Below, piece by piece: positions 1 to 5,776 of a stretch of 7,147 bases of DNA. A program made the translations under genes and the position numbers. Positions within the stretch are counted from its first letter, which is position 1. Each line of letters starts with the position of its first letter. The notes below the pieces were generated by a model. The model was not told the origin of the DNA, did not search any database, and saw only the letters and a list, made by a program, of their open reading frames with translations. Source of the DNA: Fidelibacterota bacterium REDSEA-S14_B6 (GTDB lineage: Bacteria; Fidelibacterota; Marinisomatia; Marinisomatales; S15-B10); the NCBI GenBank assembly GCA_001626655.1, contig LUOC01000183.1:1-7147 (forward strand), read 5' to 3'.

Positions 1-12
1 GTGTTGAGCATA

Positions 13-966
13 CTAAACCAGTTTCTTGAAGTCTTCAGAACCTTCCACCAGCGCGTCCGCCATTCCTTCATCCATCGGCGAGTGAGCGCCGTCGGGGACG
101 ATACGAAGCTCGGAGTGAGGCACGGCCTTGTGGAGATCCCACGCTGATCGGGTGGGGCAGATGACGTCGTACCGCCCCTGGACGATACGGAGCGGAATGT
201 CCTTGATTAGATGGACGTTCTCAAGAAGATAGTTGTCCATCGGCATAAAAAAGTTGTTCAGGGCAAAATGGCACTCGATGCGGGCGATGTTCAGAGCGCT
301 GTCTCCGGAGGTCATCTCCTTGACGGCGTCGGGGTTCGGCATAAGGGTCATTATGGACGCCTCCCACCCTGCCCAGCACCGCGCCGCTTCCAACCGGACT
401 GAAGTCTCTTCCGAAGTGAGAAGAGTGTAGTACGATTCCAGTGTCCCGCCGTTGCCGGGATCGCTAAGAGGTGAGATGAACCGCTCCCACGCGTCGGGAT
501 AGATTTCTGAGGCGCCGCCGGCTTCGTACAGCCACAATATCTCGGCAGGACGGGCGAGGAATATCCCCCTGATGATGAGACCGAGGACACTTTCGGGATA
601 ACGAATGGCGTAACTGAGCGCCAGCGTGCTGCCCCAGCTTCCGCCCATGACAACCCACTTTTCGATGCCGAGATGACACCTCAGTTTTTCCAGATCATCT
701 ACTATCTCCCAAGTGGAGTTCTCCTCCAGTTCCGCCGCCGGCGTGCTCCGTCCTGCGCCGCGTTGATCGGGGAGGATCAGCCGGTAGAATTCGGGATCGA
801 AGAACCGGCGGTAGTCGGGCAGGATGCCCACTCCCGGACCGCCGTGGAGGAAAACGGCGGGCTGGCCATCCCTGTTTCCCGACTCCTCATAACAGATGGT
901 GTGAAGAGGGGAGACTGAGAGAGTGTCAGTCGCATACGGTTTGATGGGGGGATACAGTTGCGACAT
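13..966 (-). CDS. pip: Proline iminopeptidase (alpha/beta hydrolase, peptidase family S33)
   Basis: The product is a 317-residue cytoplasmic exopeptidase expected to release N-terminal proline from peptides. It shows the whole S33 signature: oxyanion motif HGGPG (residues 41-45), nucleophile elbow GGSWGS with Ser110, catalytic Asp267 in GRYD and His295 in DGAHS. The acidic ARIECH segment (Glu232) sits in the cap domain, where the family binds the substrate's free amino group. The length matches the family (about 310-320). I chose the ATG at 966 because family homology begins at MSQLYPPIKPY; an in-frame start 14 codons upstream would overlap the preceding gene and adds no family-like sequence. 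No signal peptide is visible. The start lies 5 bases after the stop of the amidinohydrolase gene, so the two are probably co-transcribed and coupled. The family is clear; strict proline specificity is inferred from motifs. Confidence 0.93.
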   Translation of the reverse strand: MSQLYPPIKPYATDTLSVSPLHTICYEESGNRDGQPAVFLHGGPGVGILPDYRRFFDPEFYRLILPDQRGAGRSTPAAELEENSTWEIVDDLEKLRCHLGIEKWVVMGGSWGSTLALSYAIRYPESVLGLIIRGIFLARPAEILWLYEAGGASEIYPDAWERFISPLSDPGNGGTLESYYTLLTSEETSVRLEAARCWAGWEASIMTLMPNPDAVKEMTSGDSALNIARIECHFALNNFFMPMDNYLLENVHLIKDIPLRIVQGRYDVICPTRSAWDLHKAVPHSELRIVPDGAHSPMDEGMADALVEGSEDFKKLV

Positions 967-971
967 TTCTC

Positions 972-1952
972 TTAGACCAAATCGCGATGAAGCACGCCGG
1001 TGAGGCATCCTATGGCGCCGGCGGCCTTGGACAGTTCCGAAACGTCCACCGTGTGGCAGGCGACATCATGCTCCTCGAGATAAGTTTGAAGCGTCGGATT
1101 GTGTGCCGGCATCACTATTTCACGGGGGCCAATGGTTACAAAGTTGAAGCCAGAATGTTCGATGGCCTCCTCCTGATCGGGGAGATAGATCACCCTATAG
1201 CCTGATTCCTCCAGCGCCTCAACACCGGACTGGGCAAACCTCAGCGGCCAGGCGATGGCAAGGTCACTGTCGAGGAAACGGAGCATTCCCATGAGGTGCA
1301 TGGTCCCTACCGGCATATCCACATGGACGACCTCGGCGCCCATCCCTTCCAGGATTTCGGTAACCTGCCGCCGCCCTTCGTCATTGGTTCTCAACCCTCT
1401 CCCCACGATAGAGCGGTCGGGACGTGTCCACATGGCGTCGGCCCCCTCAAAAGTGCCGTTCCCGGAGACGCTTCTCACAATGGGCATTCCGAGCTCGGCC
1501 AGACGCCTCGCCGCCCACCGTTCTTCTCCCGCCCGGACTGTCGAGGCTGGGCGCCCGATGATGACGCCCTCAGGCGTGGAGAAAAGGAGGTCGGCCAGAA
1601 ACATCTGATTCGGACTCGGCGGCGGCTCGGGATCGACGTAATGGACTTCCACTCCTGCGCCTCGATAAGTCTCCGCCAGTGCATCGTGCTGATCTTGCGC
1701 TTTTGCCACATCTATGGGCGAAAGCATCTGCACACTCTGAGGATCCTCCGACGCTGCCAACTCCTCTCCGGGACGGTGGAGCAGCACTGCTTTCAGTCGA
1801 GTGTATTCGCTGTTGATACCGCATTCTGTCCATACCGTCCCAAGTTCGGTGCGAAGAGAATCTGAGCGGGGAGACCAGCCGGGACCGCCGTAAGCGGAAT
1901 GATCTAGATTGTTGAAGTTAGCCACGGGGTGACGCGAAGGTAGAATCGGCAA
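972..1952 (-). CDS. Dimethylarginine dimethylaminohydrolase / arginine-deiminase family hydrolase
   Basis: This is a member of the guanidino-group modifying (amidinotransferase/DDAH/arginine deiminase) superfamily, about 326 residues. Visible family elements are the conserved N-terminal strip GGPGWSPR (22-29), ECGINSEY..LKAVLLHRPG (43-62), FEGAD (168-172, substrate-binding acid), GRGLRTN (184-190), the catalytic His219 in MHLMG and the catalytic Cys316 in GCLTGVLHRD near the C terminus. The likely reaction is hydrolysis of methylated arginine or arginine to citrulline plus an amine; the sequence alone does not decide among DDAH, arginine deiminase and a related activity. The start is uncertain. 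The TTG at 1952 has a weak GGAA about 9 bases upstream. A GTG at 1925 would give 317 residues but has no ribosome-binding site that I can see. The conserved GGPGW strip means the start cannot be later than 1925. It is the first gene of a two-gene operon with the proline iminopeptidase. Confidence 0.87.
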   Translation of the reverse strand: MPILPSRHPVANFNNLDHSAYGGPGWSPRSDSLRTELGTVWTECGINSEYTRLKAVLLHRPGEELAASEDPQSVQMLSPIDVAKAQDQHDALAETYRGAGVEVHYVDPEPPPSPNQMFLADLLFSTPEGVIIGRPASTVRAGEERWAARRLAELGMPIVRSVSGNGTFEGADAMWTRPDRSIVGRGLRTNDEGRRQVTEILEGMGAEVVHVDMPVGTMHLMGMLRFLDSDLAIAWPLRFAQSGVEALEESGYRVIYLPDQEEAIEHSGFNFVTIGPREIVMPAHNPTLQTYLEEHDVACHTVDVSELSKAAGAIGCLTGVLHRDLV

Positions 1953-2080
1953 ACTGTTTGTTCCAACTGTTAACTTATGACGGTAAATTCAAGCTTAGTG
2001 TCAGAGCAAGAATCATGTCTTGATTGGTGAAATTCGCCTCTCAGACCATTTGTTCTTTGAACCTGTTTCCTGCCGCACAG

Positions 2081-2093
2081 GGTCCAGTGGACC
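2081..2093. repeat. Short perfect inverted repeat in the divergent intergenic region
   Basis: GGTCCA-G-TGGACC is a perfect 6-base inverted repeat around a single central G. It lies between the minus-strand hydrolase operon and the plus-strand tRNA. No T-run follows on either strand, so it is not an intrinsic terminator. A regulator-binding site is possible, but a single 13-base palindrome is weak evidence. Confidence 0.4.
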
Positions 2094-2102
2094 GCCGACG
2101 GA

Positions 2103-2165
2103 TTGGTTCTTGGCTCTTGGAACTTGGTTCTTGGATACTGAACATTGAAGATTGATAATTGCTTC
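2103..2165 (+). repeat. Degenerate 7-base tandem repeat array (TTG-led heptads)
   Basis: Nine consecutive 7-base units run without a gap up to one base before the tRNA: TTGGTTC, TTGGCTC, TTGGAAC, TTGGTTC, TTGGATA, CTGAACA, TTGAAGA, TTGATAA, TTGCTTC. Eight of nine begin TTG and the other begins CTG; positions 5-7 vary. Units 1 and 4 are identical. A shorter, out-of-phase run of similar units (TTTGTTC, TTTGAAC, CTGTTTC) lies at 2049-2069 and may be a decayed part. The region is noncoding on both strands. Degenerate heptad arrays occur between genes in several bacterial groups, notably cyanobacteria; their role is not known. Confidence 0.75.
2131..2159 (+). promoter_or_regulatory. Candidate sigma70-type promoter for tRNA-Ala and dnaX
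   Basis: TTGGAT (2131-2136) and GATAAT (2154-2159) are separated by exactly 17 bases. The -10 matches consensus at 5 of 6 positions, the -35 at its TTG core. Initiation about 7 bases downstream would fall at 2166-2167, the first base of the tRNA. Both boxes lie inside the heptad array, so the match may partly reflect the TTG-rich repeat. Confidence 0.4.
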
Positions 2166-2166
2166 T

Positions 2167-2239
2167 GGGGCCGTAGCTCAGATGGGAGAGCGCAGCGTTC
2201 GCAATGCTGAGGTCGAGGGTTCGATCCCCTTCGGCTCCA
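2167..2239 (+). tRNA. tRNA-Ala, anticodon CGC
   Basis: The 73-base sequence folds fully. The acceptor stem GGGGCCG pairs with CGGCTCC and includes the G3-U70 wobble that marks alanine tRNAs. The D arm is GCTC/GAGC with GG in the loop. The anticodon stem is CAGCG/TGCTG (one G-U at 31-39), with loop TTCGCAA giving anticodon CGC at 2200-2202, which reads GCG. The variable loop is AGGTC, and the T arm is GAGGG/CCCTT with loop TTCGATC. The discriminator base is A2239. The next bases are CTT, so CCA is not encoded and must be added by CCA-adding enzyme. It lies 17 bases before dnaX with no terminator between them, so the two are probably one transcript. Confidence 0.96.
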
Positions 2240-2256
2240 CTTTTGGAAAACTTGTT

Positions 2257-3906
2257 TTGAGTTATCAAGTATTAGCACGGAAATACCGGCCTGAGAAGTT
2301 TCAGGATGTTCTTGGGCAGGGTCATGTAACGCAGACGCTCCTGAACGCGTTTGAGCGGGAGCGAATCGCCCACGCCTATCTTTTCGCCGGCCCGCGCGGA
2401 GTTGGCAAAACGACCACGGCGAGAATCCTTGCGAAAGCGCTCAACTGCCTCACCGACGCCAACGGAAACCCCTGCAACGAATGTAACAACTGTCAGGAGA
2501 TTGCATCGTCGCGCAGTATGGACGTGCTGGAGATTGACGGCGCCTCCAACCGAGGAATCGACGAGATTCGGAATCTGAGAGAGCTGGTGAAGTATTCACC
2601 CATCAATGTGAAGTTCAAAGTCTTTATCATTGATGAAGTCCACATGCTGACGCAGGCTGCGTTCAACGCTCTTCTCAAAACACTTGAAGAGCCGCCGCCG
2701 CACGTCAAGTTTATCTTCGCAACGACGGAGGCCAACAAGGTTCTGCCGACGATTCTGTCGCGGTGCCAGCGTCACGATTTTCACAGGATGTCTCTGGAAA
2801 CTATTCGGGCCGGACTAGAAGCTGTGGTGGAGGCGGAAAACGTTCAGATGGAGGAGTCTGTTTACCACCTCATCGGGACAACGGCCGATGGAAGTATGAG
2901 GGATGCGCTCAGTCTCGCGGACCAGCTCATTGCCTTCTGCGGCCACTCCATCACACTTGAAGCCGCTACCGAGATGCTCGGCATCATCCCCAGCGATCTG
3001 TTTTTCAGCATCACTGATGCTCTGAAAGTGAAGGATCGCTCAGGTCTGTTGGATCAGTTGACCGAGGTACACGAGAAGGGGTTTGCCCAGACCGACTTTA
3101 TCAACGGTCTCAATCGCCACCTGCTGAACCTGCTCATCGCCACAGGCGAGAAAGGCGCTGACCTGCTCGATGTGACGGATGATCTGAAGGAGCGGTACAG
3201 TACGGCGAGCAGCGAGTGGAAAGCGAGGGACCTCATCCGGTACCTCGATCATGTGACGAAGATGGAGTCTGAGATTAAGCGCGTTCAGCAGCCGAAAGTT
3301 TTTCTCGAGGCGATGATGCTGAAGTTGGCTGAAATGGATTCGTCTGTCGAAATATCCGATCTTCTCGACAAGCTGTCCGGTGGAAATCCGGTTTCCACTT
3401 CACAACCGGTGAAGGCGCCGCCGCCTCAATTACCGCCGAAAGAGAAGCCTGCTGTGAAGGATTCACCGCCGCCGAAAGAGGAACCTCCGCAAGAGGAGAA
3501 AGTTTCTGAACCCGCGGCTGAGCCGGAACAGAAAAAGGCTGACGCCGTTTCAGATTCCGGACCGGAGCTGTCGCTGGACTCCGTCCGTCAGAAGTGGGAG
3601 GAAGTGGTCGGGAAGGTGTCCGAGAACGGAACTTCCATCGGGACATTCCTCTCTCACGGCGAACCGGCCGAGGTGACGGGGAGGCGGGTGACGATCGGTT
3701 TTCCCGAGCGGTACCGTTTCCAGTTGGACGTGCTCAAGAAGAATTCGAGAAGGATTGAGATGAGCCTTGAGAAAGTGTTTCATAAAGAATTGAAGGTCGA
3801 TTTCGTACTCCAGAAGGGGAACGAATCTTCGGCCGAGCTGAGCAATTCAGATCATCCCGTAACGCAGCGGGTGCTTGAACTGTTCGGCGGTGAAATGACG
3901 AATTAA
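2257..3906 (+). CDS. dnaX: DNA polymerase III subunit tau (clamp loader ATPase), possibly also gamma
   Basis: DnaX (549 residues) is the ATPase core of the clamp loader that places the sliding clamp on DNA and, as tau, ties polymerase to helicase. Visible parts are the N-terminal SYQVLARKYRP, Walker A GPRGVGKT (45-52), zinc cysteines 64, 73, 76 and 79, Walker B with DEVHML (126-131), sensor 1 FATTE (154-158), the SRC arginine-finger motif (168-170) and sensor 2 GSMRDA (212-217). A collar domain extends to about 370, a Pro/Lys/Glu-rich linker spans about 376-428, and the tau C-terminal domain runs from about 436 to 549. The start is TTG at 2257: the conserved N terminus begins there, GGA (2245-2247) is a weak ribosome-binding site, and every earlier in-frame ATG lies in or before the tRNA. 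A candidate -1 frameshift site at 3531 falls at the linker end and would give a 428-residue gamma form. This is the first protein gene of the run. Confidence 0.97.
   Translation: MSYQVLARKYRPEKFQDVLGQGHVTQTLLNAFERERIAHAYLFAGPRGVGKTTTARILAKALNCLTDANGNPCNECNNCQEIASSRSMDVLEIDGASNRGIDEIRNLRELVKYSPINVKFKVFIIDEVHMLTQAAFNALLKTLEEPPPHVKFIFATTEANKVLPTILSRCQRHDFHRMSLETIRAGLEAVVEAENVQMEESVYHLIGTTADGSMRDALSLADQLIAFCGHSITLEAATEMLGIIPSDLFFSITDALKVKDRSGLLDQLTEVHEKGFAQTDFINGLNRHLLNLLIATGEKGADLLDVTDDLKERYSTASSEWKARDLIRYLDHVTKMESEIKRVQQPKVFLEAMMLKLAEMDSSVEISDLLDKLSGGNPVSTSQPVKAPPPQLPPKEKPAVKDSPPPKEEPPQEEKVSEPAAEPEQKKADAVSDSGPELSLDSVRQKWEEVVGKVSENGTSIGTFLSHGEPAEVTGRRVTIGFPERYRFQLDVLKKNSRRIEMSLEKVFHKELKVDFVLQKGNESSAELSNSDHPVTQRVLELFGGEMTN
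3531..3542 (+). promoter_or_regulatory. Candidate -1 programmed frameshift site in dnaX (gamma production)
   Basis: The heptamer G_AAA_AAG (3531-3537) is in the correct phase, spanning codons Lys426 and Lys427. After a -1 slip the next codons are GGC and TGA (3540-3542), ending the product at residue 428. The E. coli dnaX site is A_AAA_AAG followed, likewise two bases later, by a -1 TGA, and gives a 431-residue gamma. Possible downstream structure: CTGACG (3539-3544) pairs with CGTCAG (3586-3591), CGGAG (3563-3567) with CTCCG (3579-3583), or TCCG-GAC-CGGA (3556-3566). Against it, P-site re-pairing needs a G-U at the first codon base, no Shine-Dalgarno-like stimulator lies about 10 bases upstream (the nearest, AGAGGAG, is about 32 away), and the stem spacing is not ideal. 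Confidence 0.45.
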
Positions 3907-3924
3907 CCAGATAGCGGAGGAACC

Positions 3925-4266
3925 ATGTTTACAAAAGGCAATTTTCAGAATATCATCAAGCAGGCTAAGAGCGTTCAGGATAAACTGGAGGCGACACAGG
4001 CCGAACTGGAAAAACTGGAAGTCGAAGGCCAGTCCGGCGGCGGTATGGTGGTGGCGAAGGTCAACGGGAAGCAGGAACTGCTGTCCCTCAGGATCGATCC
4101 TGAAATCCTCTCAGACGACGTGGAGATGGTGGAAGACCTCATCATGGCGGCGGTAAATCAGGGACTCAGCAAAGCGGGGAAGGAATCGCAGAAGCGGATG
4201 GCCGGTGTCTCCGGAAGTATGATGATCGCGCTTGGCGATCTGAAAGCGTCTGACCTCTCTGAATGA
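3925..4266 (+). CDS. ybaB: YbaB/EbfC family nucleoid-associated DNA-binding protein
   Basis: This is a 113-residue small basic/acidic protein of the YbaB/EbfC family, whose members dimerise and bind DNA as nucleoid-associated factors. An N-terminal helical, coiled-coil-like segment (about 8-35, KQAKSVQDKLEATQAELEKL) is followed by a glycine-rich turn. Next comes the family's central beta region, GGGMVVAKVNGKQELLSLRIDPE (38-60, in part), then DDVEMVEDLIMAAVNQGL (64-81), the most conserved stretch. The length is usual for the family. A strong ribosome-binding site GGAGG (3916-3920) sits 4 bases before the ATG, the best in the window. The position between dnaX and recR is the classic bacterial arrangement and supports the call. 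The TGA overlaps the recR ATG by 4 bases, so the two are likely coupled. Its exact role in recombination or nucleoid structure is not settled in general. Confidence 0.95.
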   Translation: MFTKGNFQNIIKQAKSVQDKLEATQAELEKLEVEGQSGGGMVVAKVNGKQELLSLRIDPEILSDDVEMVEDLIMAAVNQGLSKAGKESQKRMAGVSGSMMIALGDLKASDLSE

Positions 4267-4856
4267 ATGCACTTCCCGAATCGCTGAACCGTCTGGTCGA
4301 GGGGCTTTCACAGTTCCCGGGAATCGGCAAAAAGACCGCCGAACGGATGGCGTTTCACCTCTTGAAATCGAACAGCGGATGGGCACAAAGCCTTGCCCAG
4401 GCGATCGTGGATGTGAAGGAACAGATTCATGAATGTCCCGCGTGTCACAACATTTCTGAAACAACGCCCTGCTCCATCTGCGCTGATGAGAAACGGGACG
4501 CCTCTATGCTGTGTGTTGTGGAAGATACCACGGACCTTGTGGCGTTCGAGAAGACAAACCACTACCGCGGGAAGTACCACGTCCTCGGCGGCGTGCTGTC
4601 ACCGCTGGACGGCGTCGGCCCGGAAAACCTGCATATCGATACGCTGCTCGAGCGCCTCAATGGGGAGGAAGAGGTGATTATTGCTACAAATCCGAGTGCC
4701 GAAGGGGAGACGACCGCCCTCTATCTGGCGAAGCAGTTGAAGGAGCGGAACGTGAAGGTGACACGCCTCGCCAGCGGAATACCGGTCGGCGGTGATCTTG
4801 AGTATACAGACGAGGCGACGCTGGTGAGCGCTCTTGAAGGGAGACGGGAGATCTAA
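4263..4856 (+). CDS. recR: Recombination mediator protein RecR
   Basis: RecR (197 residues, usual about 200) works with RecO, and with RecF, to load RecA on SSB-coated single-stranded DNA during gap repair. The domains run in the normal order. The helix-hairpin-helix contains FPGIGKKTAERMAFHLL (18-34). The zinc finger has Cys58, Cys61, Cys70 and Cys73. The Toprim domain spans about 81-175, with the acidic CVVED (84-88) and the NPSAEGE motif (143-149). The family-specific tail is GIPVGGDLEYTDEATL (172-187). The conserved YHVLGGVLSPLDGVGP (105-120) is present. The start ATG overlaps the ybaB stop as ATGA and begins the expected MNALPESL. pgsA starts one base after its stop. All expected residues are intact, so this copy should be functional. 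Confidence 0.97.
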   Translation: MNALPESLNRLVEGLSQFPGIGKKTAERMAFHLLKSNSGWAQSLAQAIVDVKEQIHECPACHNISETTPCSICADEKRDASMLCVVEDTTDLVAFEKTNHYRGKYHVLGGVLSPLDGVGPENLHIDTLLERLNGEEEVIIATNPSAEGETTALYLAKQLKERNVKVTRLASGIPVGGDLEYTDEATLVSALEGRREI

Positions 4857-4857
4857 G

Positions 4858-5321
4858 ATGCTTCCCAATGTACTCACCGTCGGCAGAATTCTCCTGACGC
4901 CGCTCTTCATTCTCTGTCTCTTCTACGAATCGCCCTGGTCGAATTCGGCGGCGCTGGCTATCTTCATTATCGCCTCCATCACGGATGGATGGTGGGACTT
5001 ATCGTCTTTCGGGACCTCTTTGTGACAGGGCTGAGAATGCTCTTTCTGAACAACGGCATCAGTCTCGTCACGAGCAAGGTTGCGAAGGCGAAGACCGGCG
5101 CCCAGATCTCTGCCATAATCTTTGTTCTCGCTTATCTTTCGCTCAAGACGTTTCCGCTTATCGACGCGGCGGAGCTGACAGCATTCATCGATGAGTTCAA
5201 TCTTATATGGTACGCCGTCCTGACGGCGACGCTTTTCACGGTCTATACGGGGCTCAACTACCTTTACATCAACCGTGACTCCATAGAGACATTCATCAAC
5301 AGTTCCGGCCGGGGTGAGTGA
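4858..5321 (+). pseudogene. pgsA: CDP-diacylglycerol-glycerol-3-phosphate 3-phosphatidyltransferase, internally deleted and frameshifted
   Basis: An intact PgsA makes phosphatidylglycerophosphate in the inner membrane. Here the N-terminal part reads normally from ATG 4858 (MLPNVLTVGRILLTPLF, first membrane helix) through IFIIASITDG at about residue 44. That frame then enters unrelated sequence and stops near 5025. The C-terminal half resumes in another frame from about 4986 (WMVGLIVFRDLFVTGLRML) to the stop at 5319-5321, with further membrane segments. Compared with the family, about 40-45 residues are missing at the join near 4983-4992, where GGATGGATGG stands. The lost block holds the catalytic CDP-alcohol motif D-G-x2-A-R..G-x3-D-x3-D, so even a repaired frame would be inactive. 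The joined length is 464 bases, not a multiple of three. The 3' end overlaps pgpA by 4 bases (GTGA). The lesion is either real or an assembly error. Confidence 0.88.
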
Positions 5322-5776
5322 GGACAGCGCTCGTCCACTCGGCTGACTGGCTCTCTACCTGCTTTCGCATCGGATATCTCCCTCTTGCCCCGGGAACCTG
5401 GGGCAGCGCCGCGGCGGTGATCGCATGGCGGCTCCTTCCGGAGATGGAACTGTTCCGCCTCACCCTCATCGTAATCGTCGTCTTCCTCATCGGGGTGATC
5501 AGCTCTACCATCGTTGCAGAGCGTGAACAGGAGAGCGACCCTTCCCACATTGTCATCGACGAGTGGGCGGGGATGTGGCTAGCGCTGCTGATGCTCCCAA
5601 ACGAATGGGTGTGGCTCGGTATCGCTTTTGCTCTTTTTCGGGCATTTGACATCTTGAAGGTCTATCCCGCTAACCGCTTTGAGAAGTTCCCTGGGGGGTG
5701 GGGAATCATGATGGACGACGTCGTGGCGGGGCTCTATGCAGGCGTTACGACTCAGGCGCTGGTGCTCTTCCTGTGA
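5318..5776 (+). CDS. pgpA: Phosphatidylglycerophosphatase A
   Basis: PgpA (152 residues) is a membrane enzyme that removes phosphate from phosphatidylglycerophosphate, the product of PgsA, to give phosphatidylglycerol. Family signatures are present in order: GYLPLAPGTWGS (19-30), a membrane helix (about 46-64), DPSHIVIDEWAG (74-85) with the acidic catalytic/metal residues, a helix around 86-106, ALFRAFDILKVYP (105-117) and FPGGWGIMMDDVVAGLYAG (124-142). The KVYP segment replaces the more usual KPxP, a mild variation. The start is a GTG at 5318 overlapping the pgsA stop; no ATG lies upstream of the conserved motif. The stop overlaps the cinA GTG start. The gene looks intact although its substrate-supplying partner pgsA, immediately upstream, is broken. 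Confidence 0.95.
   Translation: MRTALVHSADWLSTCFRIGYLPLAPGTWGSAAAVIAWRLLPEMELFRLTLIVIVVFLIGVISSTIVAEREQESDPSHIVIDEWAGMWLALLMLPNEWVWLGIAFALFRAFDILKVYPANRFEKFPGGWGIMMDDVVAGLYAGVTTQALVLFL

Noticed and set aside
967..1008. Upstream start for the proline iminopeptidase
   Set aside because: It would overlap the preceding gene by 37 bases and add 14 residues not found in the family.
1296..1865. Long plus-strand frame of 189 codons opposite the amidinohydrolase gene
   Set aside because: Shadow of a GC-rich gene with clear catalytic motifs on the other strand; no recognisable domain.
2049..2076. Continuation of the heptad array upstream
   Set aside because: Units such as TTTGTTC and TTTGAAC are similar but in another phase and separated by 27 bases, so I mention them without extending the array.
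2081..2100. Intrinsic terminator
   Set aside because: The inverted repeat is not followed by a T-run in either direction.
2049..2165. CRISPR array
   Set aside because: The period is only 7 bases, with no repeat-spacer alternation.
1953..2166. Signal recognition particle RNA gene upstream of dnaX
   Set aside because: In some bacteria it sits here, so I looked; the conserved GGTCAGGTCCGGAAGGAAGC-type core is absent.
2152..2256. N-terminal extension of dnaX from an ATG at 2152
   Set aside because: It translates the heptad repeat and the tRNA; DnaX homology begins exactly at the TTG at 2257.
2041..2268. Minus-strand reading frame of 75 codons
   Set aside because: Another antisense-tRNA artefact (GDRTLDLSIANAALSHLSYGP type); no family and no ribosome-binding site.
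1970..2278. Minus-strand reading frame of 102 codons across the intergenic region and tRNA
   Set aside because: Its only recognisable part is the antisense of the tRNA (the familiar SRRGSNPRPQ-type artefact); the rest is the heptad array.
5698..5772. Upstream ATG start for cinA
   Set aside because: It lies within pgpA; the 25 extra residues are out-of-frame pgpA, and the GTG at 5773 fits the conserved N terminus and the overlap pattern.
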